From the NCBI GenBank assembly GCA_001986395.2, contig MQVO02000001.1, positions 2,232,001 through 2,296,000 of the forward strand: a stretch of 64,000 bases of DNA, in the 5' to 3' direction. The stretch comes from Irpex lacteus. Lineage: Eukaryota > Basidiomycota > Agaricomycetes > Polyporales > Irpicaceae. Under the pieces are notes generated by a model. The model had not been told where the DNA came from. It was given only the letters and a program-made list of their open reading frames with translations, and ran no database searches. Of the stretch, positions 24,627 to 35,450 are shown one piece after another. The position numbers and the translations under genes were made by a program. Positions within the stretch are counted from its first letter, which is position 1. Each line of letters starts with the position of its first letter.

Positions 24627-25954
24627 TTAACCATGCCATTCATTCATCCAGAGGATGAAGGACCGTGCTAACCTAGACGCATGTACGAGCAACTGGACTA
24701 TATCGAAGACTAAAGCTTCTATCCATAGTTCTGATCTTCGCTTGAGGCGACATGAAAGGGCAAACGATGTAAGGTTCTCCGGTCTCGTCGAGTGCCACAC
24801 CAGGAAACAATGCTCGGTTTCCAGCGTATCTTCAGGGTGATTCTCGTCCATGCAAGAAACCACGCTTTCCAAAAAGCCAACGTTCGCATATTTCTATAGA
24901 CATCAGCGTCAACGGCATTCCTGACGGTACAACATGAGATCGGAACTCTCACATCATAGAGCTGTACCCGTAGCAATCGTCCGATATTCCACAGATCTGA
25001 TGTGAAGGCACTGAAATGGATGTGGTCAAGAATTTCGGGATCATGATGTTTTGCTCGGTCCATGACGCTCTTCTTGTCATCTGGCGGCATATACAGCAAG
25101 TCTTTATACGGTATTTCGTACTGAACATCCGTAAAATAGTACTTGACCTTTCCTTGCTGCCTAGGCAGTTGTTGGGCTCTGTGAGCACCCGTCGGATCCA
25201 TCCATATCTTCACTGGATGAAATCCTTCAGGGAAGAGCGCGCCAGCGTCCATCATAATATGGCGTGGAGACCAATCACTGCGCATGGCTGATCAACACAA
25301 GATCGAATAGAAAGCGAAAACGACTCAACCAGTTCGCGATCTCAGCCTTATGCATATAATTGAGGCCCTGCAAGCATGAATATAAGTAATGTAAGGAGTG
25401 AAAGAAACGAGACGTACCTCCATGATCTGATCTACGTAATCTATAGCATCGCCAACGGTTTCAAACGGGGGGTCATCGAAGGGACGAAGAAACGGTAGCA
25501 CGAAATAGCGCAGCGAATCGTCCTCATCCTGTTGGAGTACATCTAACACAGGAACAATGTGGTCCTCAGGGGACGAAGGGGTGTGGAGGATTTTGAATGC
25601 TTCTACGTCCACGTCGTGTGCATCCTTTCGAACGATCCATACCATGCGATTGGTCGATAACTGTATTGCGTCAATGCCCATACCCCACTGTAATGCAGAT
25701 GAGCTGTCTTGCATGATACGAGCATCCCATTTGCCACTTACCGTGTCGGGTAAACGTATATTATCCTCCTCAATCCCTGAGTAGGTGCCTATATTTTCGG
25801 GCAGCTTCCAAGATGGTATCCTCCCTTTCCGATAGCGAGGTCGAAGTAAGTATCCACTACGCTCCAAAAATTCGGACACTGCGAGCCATGGTAATTCTAT
25901 CTCGCTGTATTCCGCATGGCCAGGTGAGCCACTATTAAGCTTAGCCGTGGTCAT
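24627..25954 (-). CDS. Kinase-like protein (pseudokinase), paralogue 6
   Basis: I chose the ATG at 25954 (MTTAKLNSGS); an in-frame earlier start exists at 26026. Exon 1 has IELPWLAVSEFLERSGYLL and, without the usual first intron, continues through IQLSTNRMVWIVRKD to RYFVLPFLRPFDDPPFETV. The mini-exon GLNYMHKAEIAN joins to a loop CDWSPRHIMMDAG. HRD therefore reads NCD and the loop Asn is His. The DFG site reads DVQ (YYFTDVQ). LWNIGRLLRVQLYD precedes an intron of about 60 bases, and the final exon gives KYANVGFLESVVSCMDEN and a stop at 24627. Key metal and loop residues are altered, so it is probably a pseudokinase. Length is about 400 residues. Confidence 0.78.
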
Positions 25955-26199
25955 CGTAACCCATCGAATAGAGTTAGCTATATCACTGGGGAATAAAAAC
26001 GTAGATACGTGAACACCGAATGTCAAGCGCAGCCTGACTTACGTATCGTCCCGACACAGATGATGCTTTATAAAGAGGCCTATCCCTAGTCTCGTTATGT
26101 AGGTTGAATGCCAGCAATTTTGCCACATTCGTGGCATATGAACGACAGGCTGCGCTTCCATTGTAAAGCAAGAGGCATTAAGGAGTGAGGGCCTCGGCT

Positions 26200-28210
26200 G
26201 AGCAGGTCTGAGGATTGAGAGTCATTGACTGGACTCGTGGAGTCAGCCTGGAGGGCCGGAATATTACGTAAGCAAGTCAGGTCCGAGATATTCCGACTCA
26301 GGCAGCCCTGACCCAGGGCTTCGGCCTGGTGGCGCCTAATGCGCTAGAGCGTTCAGTACGGCCAGGGCATCATTGTGACCGGTATGTACAGAACTTGAAG
26401 GCCGCCCACTTAGTGCTAGTACGATTGCAACGCACTATTGTTTTGAGGGTGAATTAATTGTTCCTTTACATGGCAGTTTTTTAAATCGCAAGTTCAGCCC
26501 ATGTTGTCTGCCAGCTGGTGGCAGTTTCAAGTTGATCGTGGCGATGAGCGACCCAACTTGAAAGACACCATGATGCAAAACTTTTCACTATAACCTCGTT
26601 GAAACTGAGGGAGATATCCAGATGAAGGAGATGGTTTCTTTAACAGCCCTTTTGACATTTTATAGCGAACTTCGAGACCGCCCATCCGTCTAAGTACTCA
26701 TTGCCAAATGAAATGCTGATCAGCATGCATGGAATGTCTCTGTCAAAGAATATACTCGGACATCAGAAATGGCCGTGCAAGAGTTCTCAAGCTACGCCGC
26801 ATGGACGCGGTGTCGCGGCGCGCTGCGCCCAGCTTCTTGCGTACTGTCGAGGTGTGTATACTATACGCACAGTCGAATCAAGCAGGCAACAACGAAGTCG
26901 GAGTAACGCTAGTATGATACGGTTGGGATATTAGTCGCTTAAAGAACGATAGTAGGCCTGCAATGGACTCGCACACAGTTTGTTGGAGCGTAGCTCTAGT
27001 GGACTCGGGGTAGAAGGACGAGAGAATAATGATAATCGTGATCACTACCGTCCTATTTGTTGGAGGTTTCAAGTCAGAGGAGCGATTTACTCAGATCCGG
27101 CAGCCGCGAGTGTGTTTGGCGAGTCGGAGGCGGGCCCATTTTTTTTGCTCTACGACTCGCACAACAACCGATAGATATTGGCGCGACGGTATATGATAAG
27201 TAGTATCTGGGGCAGGTAGAGATAGTGACGCAACGCAGAGCATGTTCTGTACAACATACTCCGAGGCTCACTGGCAGCAGCTGGGCCAGGATAGCGCCGC
27301 CTAGGAATACGTCGTGCGGGAAATATGATGATAAAGCAGAACGAAGGCAAATGCCTGTGCAAAGGCATGTGCTACGCTGTAGGACCATATCAGAAGAGCG
27401 ATCAGCAGTGGTATCGATGCTGTATACTCAAAGATGGCTCACAGGGTGGGTTTTGTTTGGTCGTGTTTGGCCGCCGCACAGGCAATAGATGTGATCACAA
27501 CTACCCCGTGCAGCTCGAAACCGACGTGCCAAACTCCGACTGCTACTGGCTATTGCTCTTCGAGATGGGATAGAGAAGAGAACTAGTAAGACACTGTGTG
27601 ACCATGTCAGTCAATCAGCTAACAACGGAGCATGACAGAATCGCTTAACTGACCAAATCCAGCACAAGGCCCGAGTGTTCACAATCTATTATCTTTTGTA
27701 TTTCCGCGCCAATGTCTCGGTATCATCGATCATGCGACCAATATCGCCATGCACCAGGAACAACGATAATCGAGTTAATCCGAGCAAAAACTGTGGAGCA
27801 ATCGCTGCCGCGCGTGCATGCCACGCTCCGAATGTCATTCAAACTTCACTAGCGCTAAGTCTGGATATTGCATAGCATAGGCTAGTGGCGTTGAACTACG
27901 AAGTCTTCGGGAGAGAAAAGCGCTGCGAGACAAAGGGCAAACGTGTTGCCATTCGCGCGGCTCTGAACCAAGCAGCTGGGCCAAAACAGATGGTAGGTAG
28001 TTTTCTTCTTACCGTGACAACAAAAGCAATCTGCTTCATTCTTGAACGATCATGGGACGGGTCGGCAAGACAACGTAGATATCGATAATGACGGCTCGGC
28101 TTTGGCAGCCGACTTCCCATCGATTAGCTTGCATTTACAGTAGCAGGACCGCACACACCACGCTCCTGATACAGTCTGAGGTATAGCTCGGTCTGAACTG
28201 CCTCTCTTGC
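26200..28210. other. Intergenic, no supported gene
   Basis: Only short frames on both strands. A plus-strand 82-codon frame at 27325-27573 is Cys-rich but lacks a signal peptide or a known domain, so I do not call it. Confidence 0.35.
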
Positions 28211-28219
28211 TATATTTCT

Positions 28220-28930
28220 GTCGTTGATCCAGTTATAATACGTCATGGAGAAAGTGTGCATGTATCCGGACTCAATCAAACGACACTCGTATCTTTACTG
28301 ACAATTGCGACGGACCTTAGTCGAGACTCCCAGAGCCTTTACCGCGTGCTCAGGGTCCCCCGCCTTGACGAGCTGTTCAATAGTATAGGGCACAATAGAC
28401 CATGAATGACATCAAACCTGTTGGAGTTGAAGAGAACCAAGCAAAGCTCTGGAATGATATTCGAAACTGCGTGGACACTCGTAAGGAGAGTGGACCGTGG
28501 TATAGCGTACGTAAGCTTACTTGTGGCTCAGCTCTTCGTACGTTTGTATAGACTTGCGGCGATAGTTTGGATCAACGGCGGGTAGTGAATGAGTAGCGAA
28601 AGCATTCTAATACATTCGTAGGAGCCCTAATAAGTCCTCCAGGTCGTCGAGATTACCCTTCAAGTTGATATCTTGCAGCCGGAGAATTTGCTTTCTAACC
28701 AAGCGCACGGGCACATACGATGTATATAGCTGTCGCGCTAGTCTGTAAAAAAGATACATAGCTTATGCGGACGACTGAAGTAGCAACTAGGCTGACCTTG
28801 ACCTCTACGCTCCGCAACTTAAACTCGGTCTTGGTGGGCTTGCACGGAGCTATCGCGGTACTAGCCGATACTGAAGTTGTGATAGTATTACACGAACAGA
28901 TAATGTAGGCATAATCAGAGTCTGGTCAGA
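28220..28930 (-). pseudogene. Exon-like remains of an unrecognised gene
   Basis: Several minus-strand stretches look coding and end at splice-like sites. They are ICSCNTITTSVSASTAIAPC (about 28.87-28.90 kb), LARQLYTSYVPVRLVRKQIL (about 28.68-28.74 kb), FATHSLPAVDPNYRRKSIQ (about 28.56-28.61 kb), HAVSNIIPELCLVLFNSN (about 28.42-28.48 kb) and TIEQLVKAGDPEHAVKALG (about 28.33-28.39 kb). An in-frame TAG interrupts the middle stretch unless it lies in an intron. The helical repeats could be armadillo-like, but I cannot name the family. Confidence 0.3.
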
Positions 28931-28939
28931 GTCGTTTGT

Positions 28940-30037
28940 AAGTATCAACAAGTTGCGTCAAGTGGCAGTTCAGCTTCGAAACTATTGCTGTATGTACTCA
29001 CGTTTTCTTTACTAGAATGCTAGACATGGTCAATATCGAACAAAGCTGATATTGTTCAGTTCTCTGCAAGGACACTCAGAGCCGTTCCACTTCTTAGAAA
29101 GTACTTGAACGGGCAGCGAAATCGTCCAGTAGGAACGGGATGTTTTCTGAGTCGCGGCGCACAGTGACTCGGCCGCCGGGAGTAAGTGTGGATCCTGGCG
29201 CTTCGGTTCGGCAGTCAGCGGTGCATGAGTAGGACCCCGGGAACCTGCCAACCAGGAAGCATGAAGCGCTACGGTGACCGACTCTGTTGTGAACCTCGAA
29301 GCTCGGGGACTTGAATTCGCTCACTCGTAACATAGACAATAAATTCTCGACTCATAGTTCCCCCGATATTGCTGACGTACTTAACCCAGAGCCGTTCGAG
29401 GCAGATGTACTTTTTCGACGGACATGAGAGCCTGGACTGGCCCGGGGTGCGTTTTGTGAGGCGCATTGCGGAGTGTTGGAGGAGAGGGGATGCATATTAT
29501 GTTCTCCTGAATGACCTGGATGTACATACAATAACTCGAAACATACCCAGCGATGAAGAGTGAATGGATAGGGATAAAGATGATGTGGATGTCTTTCTGT
29601 TACATTACTCGCCACCGGACAATGAGTTAGCCAAACCGCTCGCGAGCAGCCATTTCTCCCGCACGGCTGTAATCCCCGATATCGTTGGTGGGAGTACTCC
29701 CCTTTGGCGAACTGCTGTCGTCGGCGATAGGACTTTGAATGTAGCTGAAGGTACCAAATAGCAGTCTGCTCATGCATATAACTATATCATTGAAGATCTA
29801 CCTTATAGCCCCACCTCTCTCGAGTTGCAGTACCTTGCGATTGCCAAACTCCTACTTACTTTCTCCTCAGTATTTAAACGGCGACATCAGAAAGGCAAGC
29901 ACTGGCTCACACACGTCAATAATCAGAAATTCCTTCCATGCTGGGATTGTGGTAATGTTCAGTCCGTTTTGCTGTAGAATGCACACATTCCTCAATTACC
30001 TCAAAGCGCTTTGCAAAGCGTCGCGCTGTGTGCCCAA
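28940..30037. other. Intergenic, nothing recognised
   Basis: Short overlapping frames only, up to the left end of the TA-flanked element at 30040. Confidence 0.35.
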
Positions 30038-30039
30038 TA

Positions 30040-31522
30040 CTGGCGTCTACTGGGTACTCGGACACACTGGGTAGTCGGACACTCCCCCCATGTAAGGTCA
30101 TTGTGTATATCTATCGCAAATCGGGATATTCCAAACGATTATATGGCATGATTTTCACATTGTAGTCCATTTTCATCAGCCCCCTCGCGTGCTAGCTAGT
30201 GAATCGACAACCATCAACCGAACGATGGTCTCGATCACCCCAAAAACACTAAGCGCTTTCACTACCTCAGGATTGTTTCGCTCATTGCTCGGTTTGTCCA
30301 GCGATTTAACGTCTGAAACGTTGGGATTGGTTGATTAAATATATGAAGCTGAACGTGGTATATTTATTTTATGCCAAACGTTCGAGATGACTTAGGAGAG
30401 TGCTCGCGATTGGCATAACATTTGTCCGGCACCACCAGAGCAGCCGCAGGAGTAATAAATTCATAAACTACGTATACGATCATGAATGGAAAAAATTAGT
30501 ATAGGATATGCTTCTCAATATGTATCTGTACCTTCTACAATCATCCGTGCATTTTACCAAATTTTATATTCAGAGTTATAAGCATATCTGGTAGAATGTG
30601 CACCGAGATAGTGACTAGCCCGAAATTAGCATGCTACTCACCAGACGGCCTAGACAAAGCAATAATTTACCGCATATACTGCAAATAAATGGTATCCAAG
30701 TATTTTACGGCCCTCTCTTCATCTCGTTGCGAGGTATAAGATGCGCATTGTAGGAAACGATGCCTCAGGCTCAACAGCGTCGCAGAAACTGTCCGGGCGC
30801 CAAGTCTACGCGCGTAGATAGGCAGTGTCCGACTTCCCAGTTTGGGATGATTCTCGAGTTGTTCTCGTAGAATATTCATAGTACGGCTGCTACGTCTACA
30901 ATAGCAGCAAAAATATTTATACATGTACAAAAAATATGTGGCTACATGATGGTACCAAATTTACGCTTGAAATATCTCTAACGTTTTGTGTCAAGAGGGG
31001 GGCAAGCAAAAGATTTTCGACACCCACTGCGAAAGTTTCGGGGGCCTAGAGGGGGGGGGGGTCCCCCCCCCCACCTTCCAAATTTAGGTGGCGTTGTGAT
31101 CTCGACGGGCGATATCATTGGCTGTGAAGCAGGCTGCTCTCACGACCGCTTCACCGAATGATTGATGTCGCTAACGTCTTGCTTATGCCTATTTGTCTCT
31201 CATCCAAAAGAAGCAATTGTCACGTGCAGAACTCACAAGTAATTCGTGTCTGAAAGACGGTGTATTCCTTTGATCCTCGTGAAACCTAGGCACATAAAGG
31301 AGGCAGTATTGGACTCTATGACCCCAAATTTTTGAGGCCACTTGTGGGGACTGAACACAAGTTTTGCACAAGCCCATGCAAAAGTCCTCTGTTGGACCCC
31401 CGGACACCGATTGGGGACCCCCCTCTGGGGGGGTTGGTGTCAGCGATCCCAATCTTGCCTGCCTCTTGTTTTGTGTAGTCGCTCCTGATTGCTTAAGTGT
31501 CCGACTACTAGGTAGACGCCAG
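30040..31522. mobile_element. TA-flanked inverted-repeat element, non-autonomous
   Basis: The left end reads CTGGCGTCTAC and the right end is its exact reverse complement. The inner parts also pair (GTAGTCGGACACT on the left against AGTGTCCGACTAC on the right). The element is flanked by TA on both sides (30038-30039 and 31523-31524), as expected for Tc1/mariner-type elements. The left repeat holds an extra internal copy of the CTGGGTA..CGGACAC unit. The length of 1483 bp would suit a mariner element, but no transposase frame with DDE spacing is visible, so this copy appears defective or non-autonomous. Confidence 0.6.
31051..31072. repeat. G11-T-C10 perfect homopolymer hairpin
   Basis: Eleven G, one T, then ten C. 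It can fold as a near-perfect hairpin and lies inside the TA-flanked element. Confidence 0.8.
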
Positions 31523-31524
31523 TA

Positions 31525-32070
31525 AGTCGGCGCTATAAGGTTTGATCATCTAAGATCTCAACCTGACCCTGATCGAGCGCCCTGATCGAGTACCTCGTTA
31601 TAGGTCCATGCGGCTCTTGTGTAAATACATATTATACTTGTATTCTGGGAGAACCGATTTACGGAGCAAGGGAGAGAACAACTATATGCGCGCGACATTG
31701 GGAAGTACATCAGCGGAGGCGGTTAGACAAAGAGTACAAGAGCGTACAATCTTCTGCGATCCGGGGTCCTCGCCACGTGTGTGATCAGCACCACCAGAAA
31801 TCCAGGAACCGGTTCCCGTCTCATGGCCACATCGTGCCGGCGGACTGGCACAAGCAGGGAATTTTCTGTTTCGGTGCTGCTGTCGAGTCCAACAGCCTTG
31901 TACTCCAATGTCTACGCGATGTATACACGTCGGGAGGATACCAATGAATGACCGCTCATACGACAAACGAATCTTCTGCTCGGGTTGCGGGAGAGTAGCG
32001 ACAAACGATCTGCGGACATAGTGGTGGCCGTCAGAAATCGTATGTCAGCATGAGCTAATCAGGCACTCAC
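31525..32070. other. Intergenic, nothing recognised
   Basis: Right flank of the TA-flanked element. No supported gene. Confidence 0.35.
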
Positions 32071-32810
32071 GTGGTACTTGCATGCATGACTTCGCAAGCG
32101 GTGAAAGGTCCTCAGCCCAGAAAGAGCACGCTGGATTATGTAAAACAAGGACCGGGAAAGTTAGTTCGACAGATGGCTCCTCTCATAACTGATCTTCCGT
32201 ACTACGGTGCCGCAAACTACAAGGTCGTCAAGTCGCGTAAGTCAATCATTCATAGAAAAGCTGAACTCACGATCGATCCTGAGCGAAGCTCATCGTCAAG
32301 CAGAGGTATTGTTTTCGCATAGTGCTTCATCAAGTACAATGCACCGCGAGCCGAATCGTGTCTACGCTTCTGCAAGCACTGTCAGTTGTCAGAAGCCCAA
32401 ACACGCGTGGTGACGCGGAGATTGTACATACGGTGACCACCAAACTGAGACGTCGCGGGGAAAGACCTGAGTATAAGACGGTGAGTGTTGTACTTCTGAC
32501 ACATCGGTGAACCTGGAAAATGATATGCCGTCAATGTCGCGGTGACGCTTTCGCAGAATGCAGCAACCTACCTGACAAAGAGAAACCCGAAATGGTCCCA
32601 CTGCGTCAAGGTAAGCATAGAAGTAACTGGGAGACCATTGACACCGCAGGGACAGAAAAATATTTCCGACAGCAACAGGCCCGACCAACAAAGGCTTCTG
32701 CTCACTGGCAGATCAAGAGTTGTCTCTTTGCGCTACTGGCTCGAGCACAAGCAGATAGCACGGCCGCTGCGCTGAGTCACATACGCTGTCACTAAGATCA
32801 ACTGTGCCCT
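32071..32810 (+). CDS. Unrecognised multi-exon gene or remnant
   Basis: Plus-strand exons can be chained. A first block has KSTLDYVKQGPGKLVRQM and YYGAANYKVVKSR. A second has SVVRSPNTRGDAEIVHTV and LRRRGERPEYKT up to a GTGAGT donor. A third, NAATYLTKRNPKWSHCVK, runs up to a GTAAGC donor. A last block holds SRVVSLRYWLEHKQI. Introns would be 50-60 bases. I recognise no domain and the start is not certain. Confidence 0.3.
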
Positions 32811-35450
32811 GGTGTATACCATGGCAGATTATAGTCGAAGCTGACTTCCTTGCTTGACTCAAATATGTCCGTTTGCATCAAGGTCGTGCAATAGCCATTT
32901 CACGCGTCCGTTTACGAATATACGTGCCAAGGACCCGGGCCTTCGCGAGGACCTCGTACACTATCGAGTAGGACGCTACTACTATCAACACCTGTTATAC
33001 AAGATGCTGTTTATTCAGTGAGGAAGTAGCTCTAGATGAAGGACTGCCCACCTGAGAGGCGATCACCATGTTCGTCGACAAAATCAGACGGCGTACGCGA
33101 CGAAGCTCCTGATTGAGAGCAGTTTCACCCAGGCAGTTCCATCTTCCCATTTTGAGATTGACAGGGTTATCAAAATAAGTCGGTGAACGGATGACGATAC
33201 CATGTAAGTAGCTGTCAGTCCCATCCCGTGGGCTGCATCGCCGGCACACAAGTTGGGAATTTCCATATGACAACCTTGAGCACACTGCAACAGATGTCCT
33301 GCTCAAATGAAGGATGTTAATACCAAAGAAAACAACTAAGAAGCGTTATGGCAAGCCTTAGAGGAATGTACTTACTAAGTTGTAACTTTTGGAAGTTGGA
33401 AGGAGTTCACCGTCGGGTCGTAAGTTGACGTCGAATCTCGATTCGTGCTTACGCTTTACAATACGCGCCTGCGTCAAGCATGACCAAACACATCCACGGT
33501 CCTCGGAGCGCCGAGCAGTGAGCTTGCTTCCAGACAACGACTTGCATGGCCATACATACTTTATGATACTCGTTCATTAAAGCATCGATAATGAGCTGTC
33601 ACCTAGCTATGAGGAACATCAATGTCTCTCTCTCAACTTCTCGTACGTCCTTCCGTCTTTGCTTGAGTGTGCTACGTTTAACTTCTCATCTCTCACGATG
33701 CGCTAGCGGCTCCGAGCGGCTCGGTATAAAGACACTACCAAGAGTTGCAAGCTACTTGAAACCCCACAATGGCCTGATCCATAATCTCCCTGCATTCTTT
33801 GTGAGGAAGAGCATTCACGATGACAGGAGACTGTCTGACACTTTCCAAGACCTGTGTCACGGTCTGCTCGCCTTGGAGCACTTGACTATCAACCCGCGGT
33901 GAATTACGTCCAATACCACATCGTTTCATGCTCTGACTGGTCTTTTTCTACAGCATAAACTTTGGTGAGCTTTCCACTTGCATTCCCGTATCGCTTTCAT
34001 CAGCTCAATATTGTTTTCTATAGGAGACACGAAACCGTGAAATGGTGACGCGAGTGGTCGAACATCATGGACTGGTGTCTGGCCATGGGCTACGTGAATC
34101 AGGTACGTATCTCAGCATACTTTCGTTTTGCCATGCTCAACCATCGCAAGTCAGTGCGCATTCAGCGTCCACAAGCCGCCCTTGCCAGGGCTGGCCCAGT
34201 AGACGCAAACTTCCTCCCCTACTCTGCCACATAAGCAAGACTCTCTTAAGTACGTTCACACGTTGACGCGCATGCCATGCTACTACTGCACGTTCATGGT
34301 CCTACTCGGTCCCTGCTTGGCTGTAGTCCCGTAGGACTACCCCATGTCTCGATAAACAGGTTCACCTTGCACCGTGCCCTGAAACACTTCTTTTGCTTTC
34401 GATCTATGGTGTTGGCTACATTAAGACTATACCTTCCTGAGTGCGACGACGCACAATTTCTTGATAGACAGGTCTGGGAGAGAAGGGTCGGTGACCATCA
34501 TCATGATCACCACGGTGGTGTCACACGAAATAAACATTTCTCAGTTATCTGTGCGGGTTTTATATATATCTGCTCTAATGGATCACGATTCACTCATTAT
34601 TACACGACAGACTGCAGGTACTCCGTGTTTTTGTGGGGCTAGGGGAAAAGCATGTTGCATCACTCGTTCGCCTCTACTCTAAGTGACTCAGCAGCCGCGC
34701 TACTAGGCTTTCTATCCTTAATATAGTGTATTGGCTTATGAACTATGGCGAGAACTCGTTCAAGATTCACATTGGCTGGGACATTCATGGTCTGCTATCC
34801 CTCGGACCGTGACGAATGGGCGAGTACCAGGGTGAGTCGTCAGCTGCCCTGACATTCTCTCGCGTCCTGATTAGACTCCATGTTCAGGATAACAATTGCT
34901 GCCATTGAATATTAACATTTGCTGTGGACATTCAATTACTTCAAATTGAATCGTCTCACAGTTCATCTGAATTAGGCTCGCGAAAAAATGAGAAACTCGC
35001 TAACGTCATCCGAAAAGGTGAGTTCAAGCTATGAACCGTGCGCAACATGTGCGCGCCGATCATGATGTGATCATAGCAGGTACATAGCTTCACCATTCAT
35101 TGGACTGACGCCGCTGGGCAATGCGACGGTCTTTTTCTCGTTTTGGCACCGAATGCCGCTCAGATCTTGCGCGGGCTGTGTTGCGCATGGCGAGAGTAAA
35201 GCGACTTGTAGGAATACCAGCGGACACTGTCCTTAGTGCAGCTTATTGAGAAGCGCGGTACACTTATCTAGACTCCGGCGCGAAGCCAGAATCAATCGTA
35301 ACCTTGACAGATGTTTCCTATTACCATGGCCAAACACTCTCACGAGCAGAAGATATAACACCCCGCATTCCCGCAGCCTAGCATCGCCTCTTTCCCATCG
35401 CCTCTATACTCGTCTCACAAACATTCGTCAGAGCCCATCCACTTTCGACA
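32811..35450. other. Intergenic, no supported gene
   Basis: Several short frames on both strands, such as 33591-33902 on plus, but none with a recognisable domain or a consistent exon chain. The end of this stretch is the promoter side of the plus-strand kinase gene at 35451. Confidence 0.35.

Noticed and set aside
27325..27573. 82-codon Cys-rich plus-strand frame
   Set aside because: It has no signal peptide, known Cys spacing, splice context or neighbour support. A frame of this length is expected by chance.
29369..29761. Two adjacent plus-strand frames, separated by one stop, that might be a broken gene
   Set aside because: No domain is recognised, and the opposite strand is equally open, so coding potential is not shown.
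33591..33902. Plus-strand frame with a weak likeness to a kinase helix before the catalytic loop
   Set aside because: Without a following HRD-like loop or any other family block the similarity is not meaningful.
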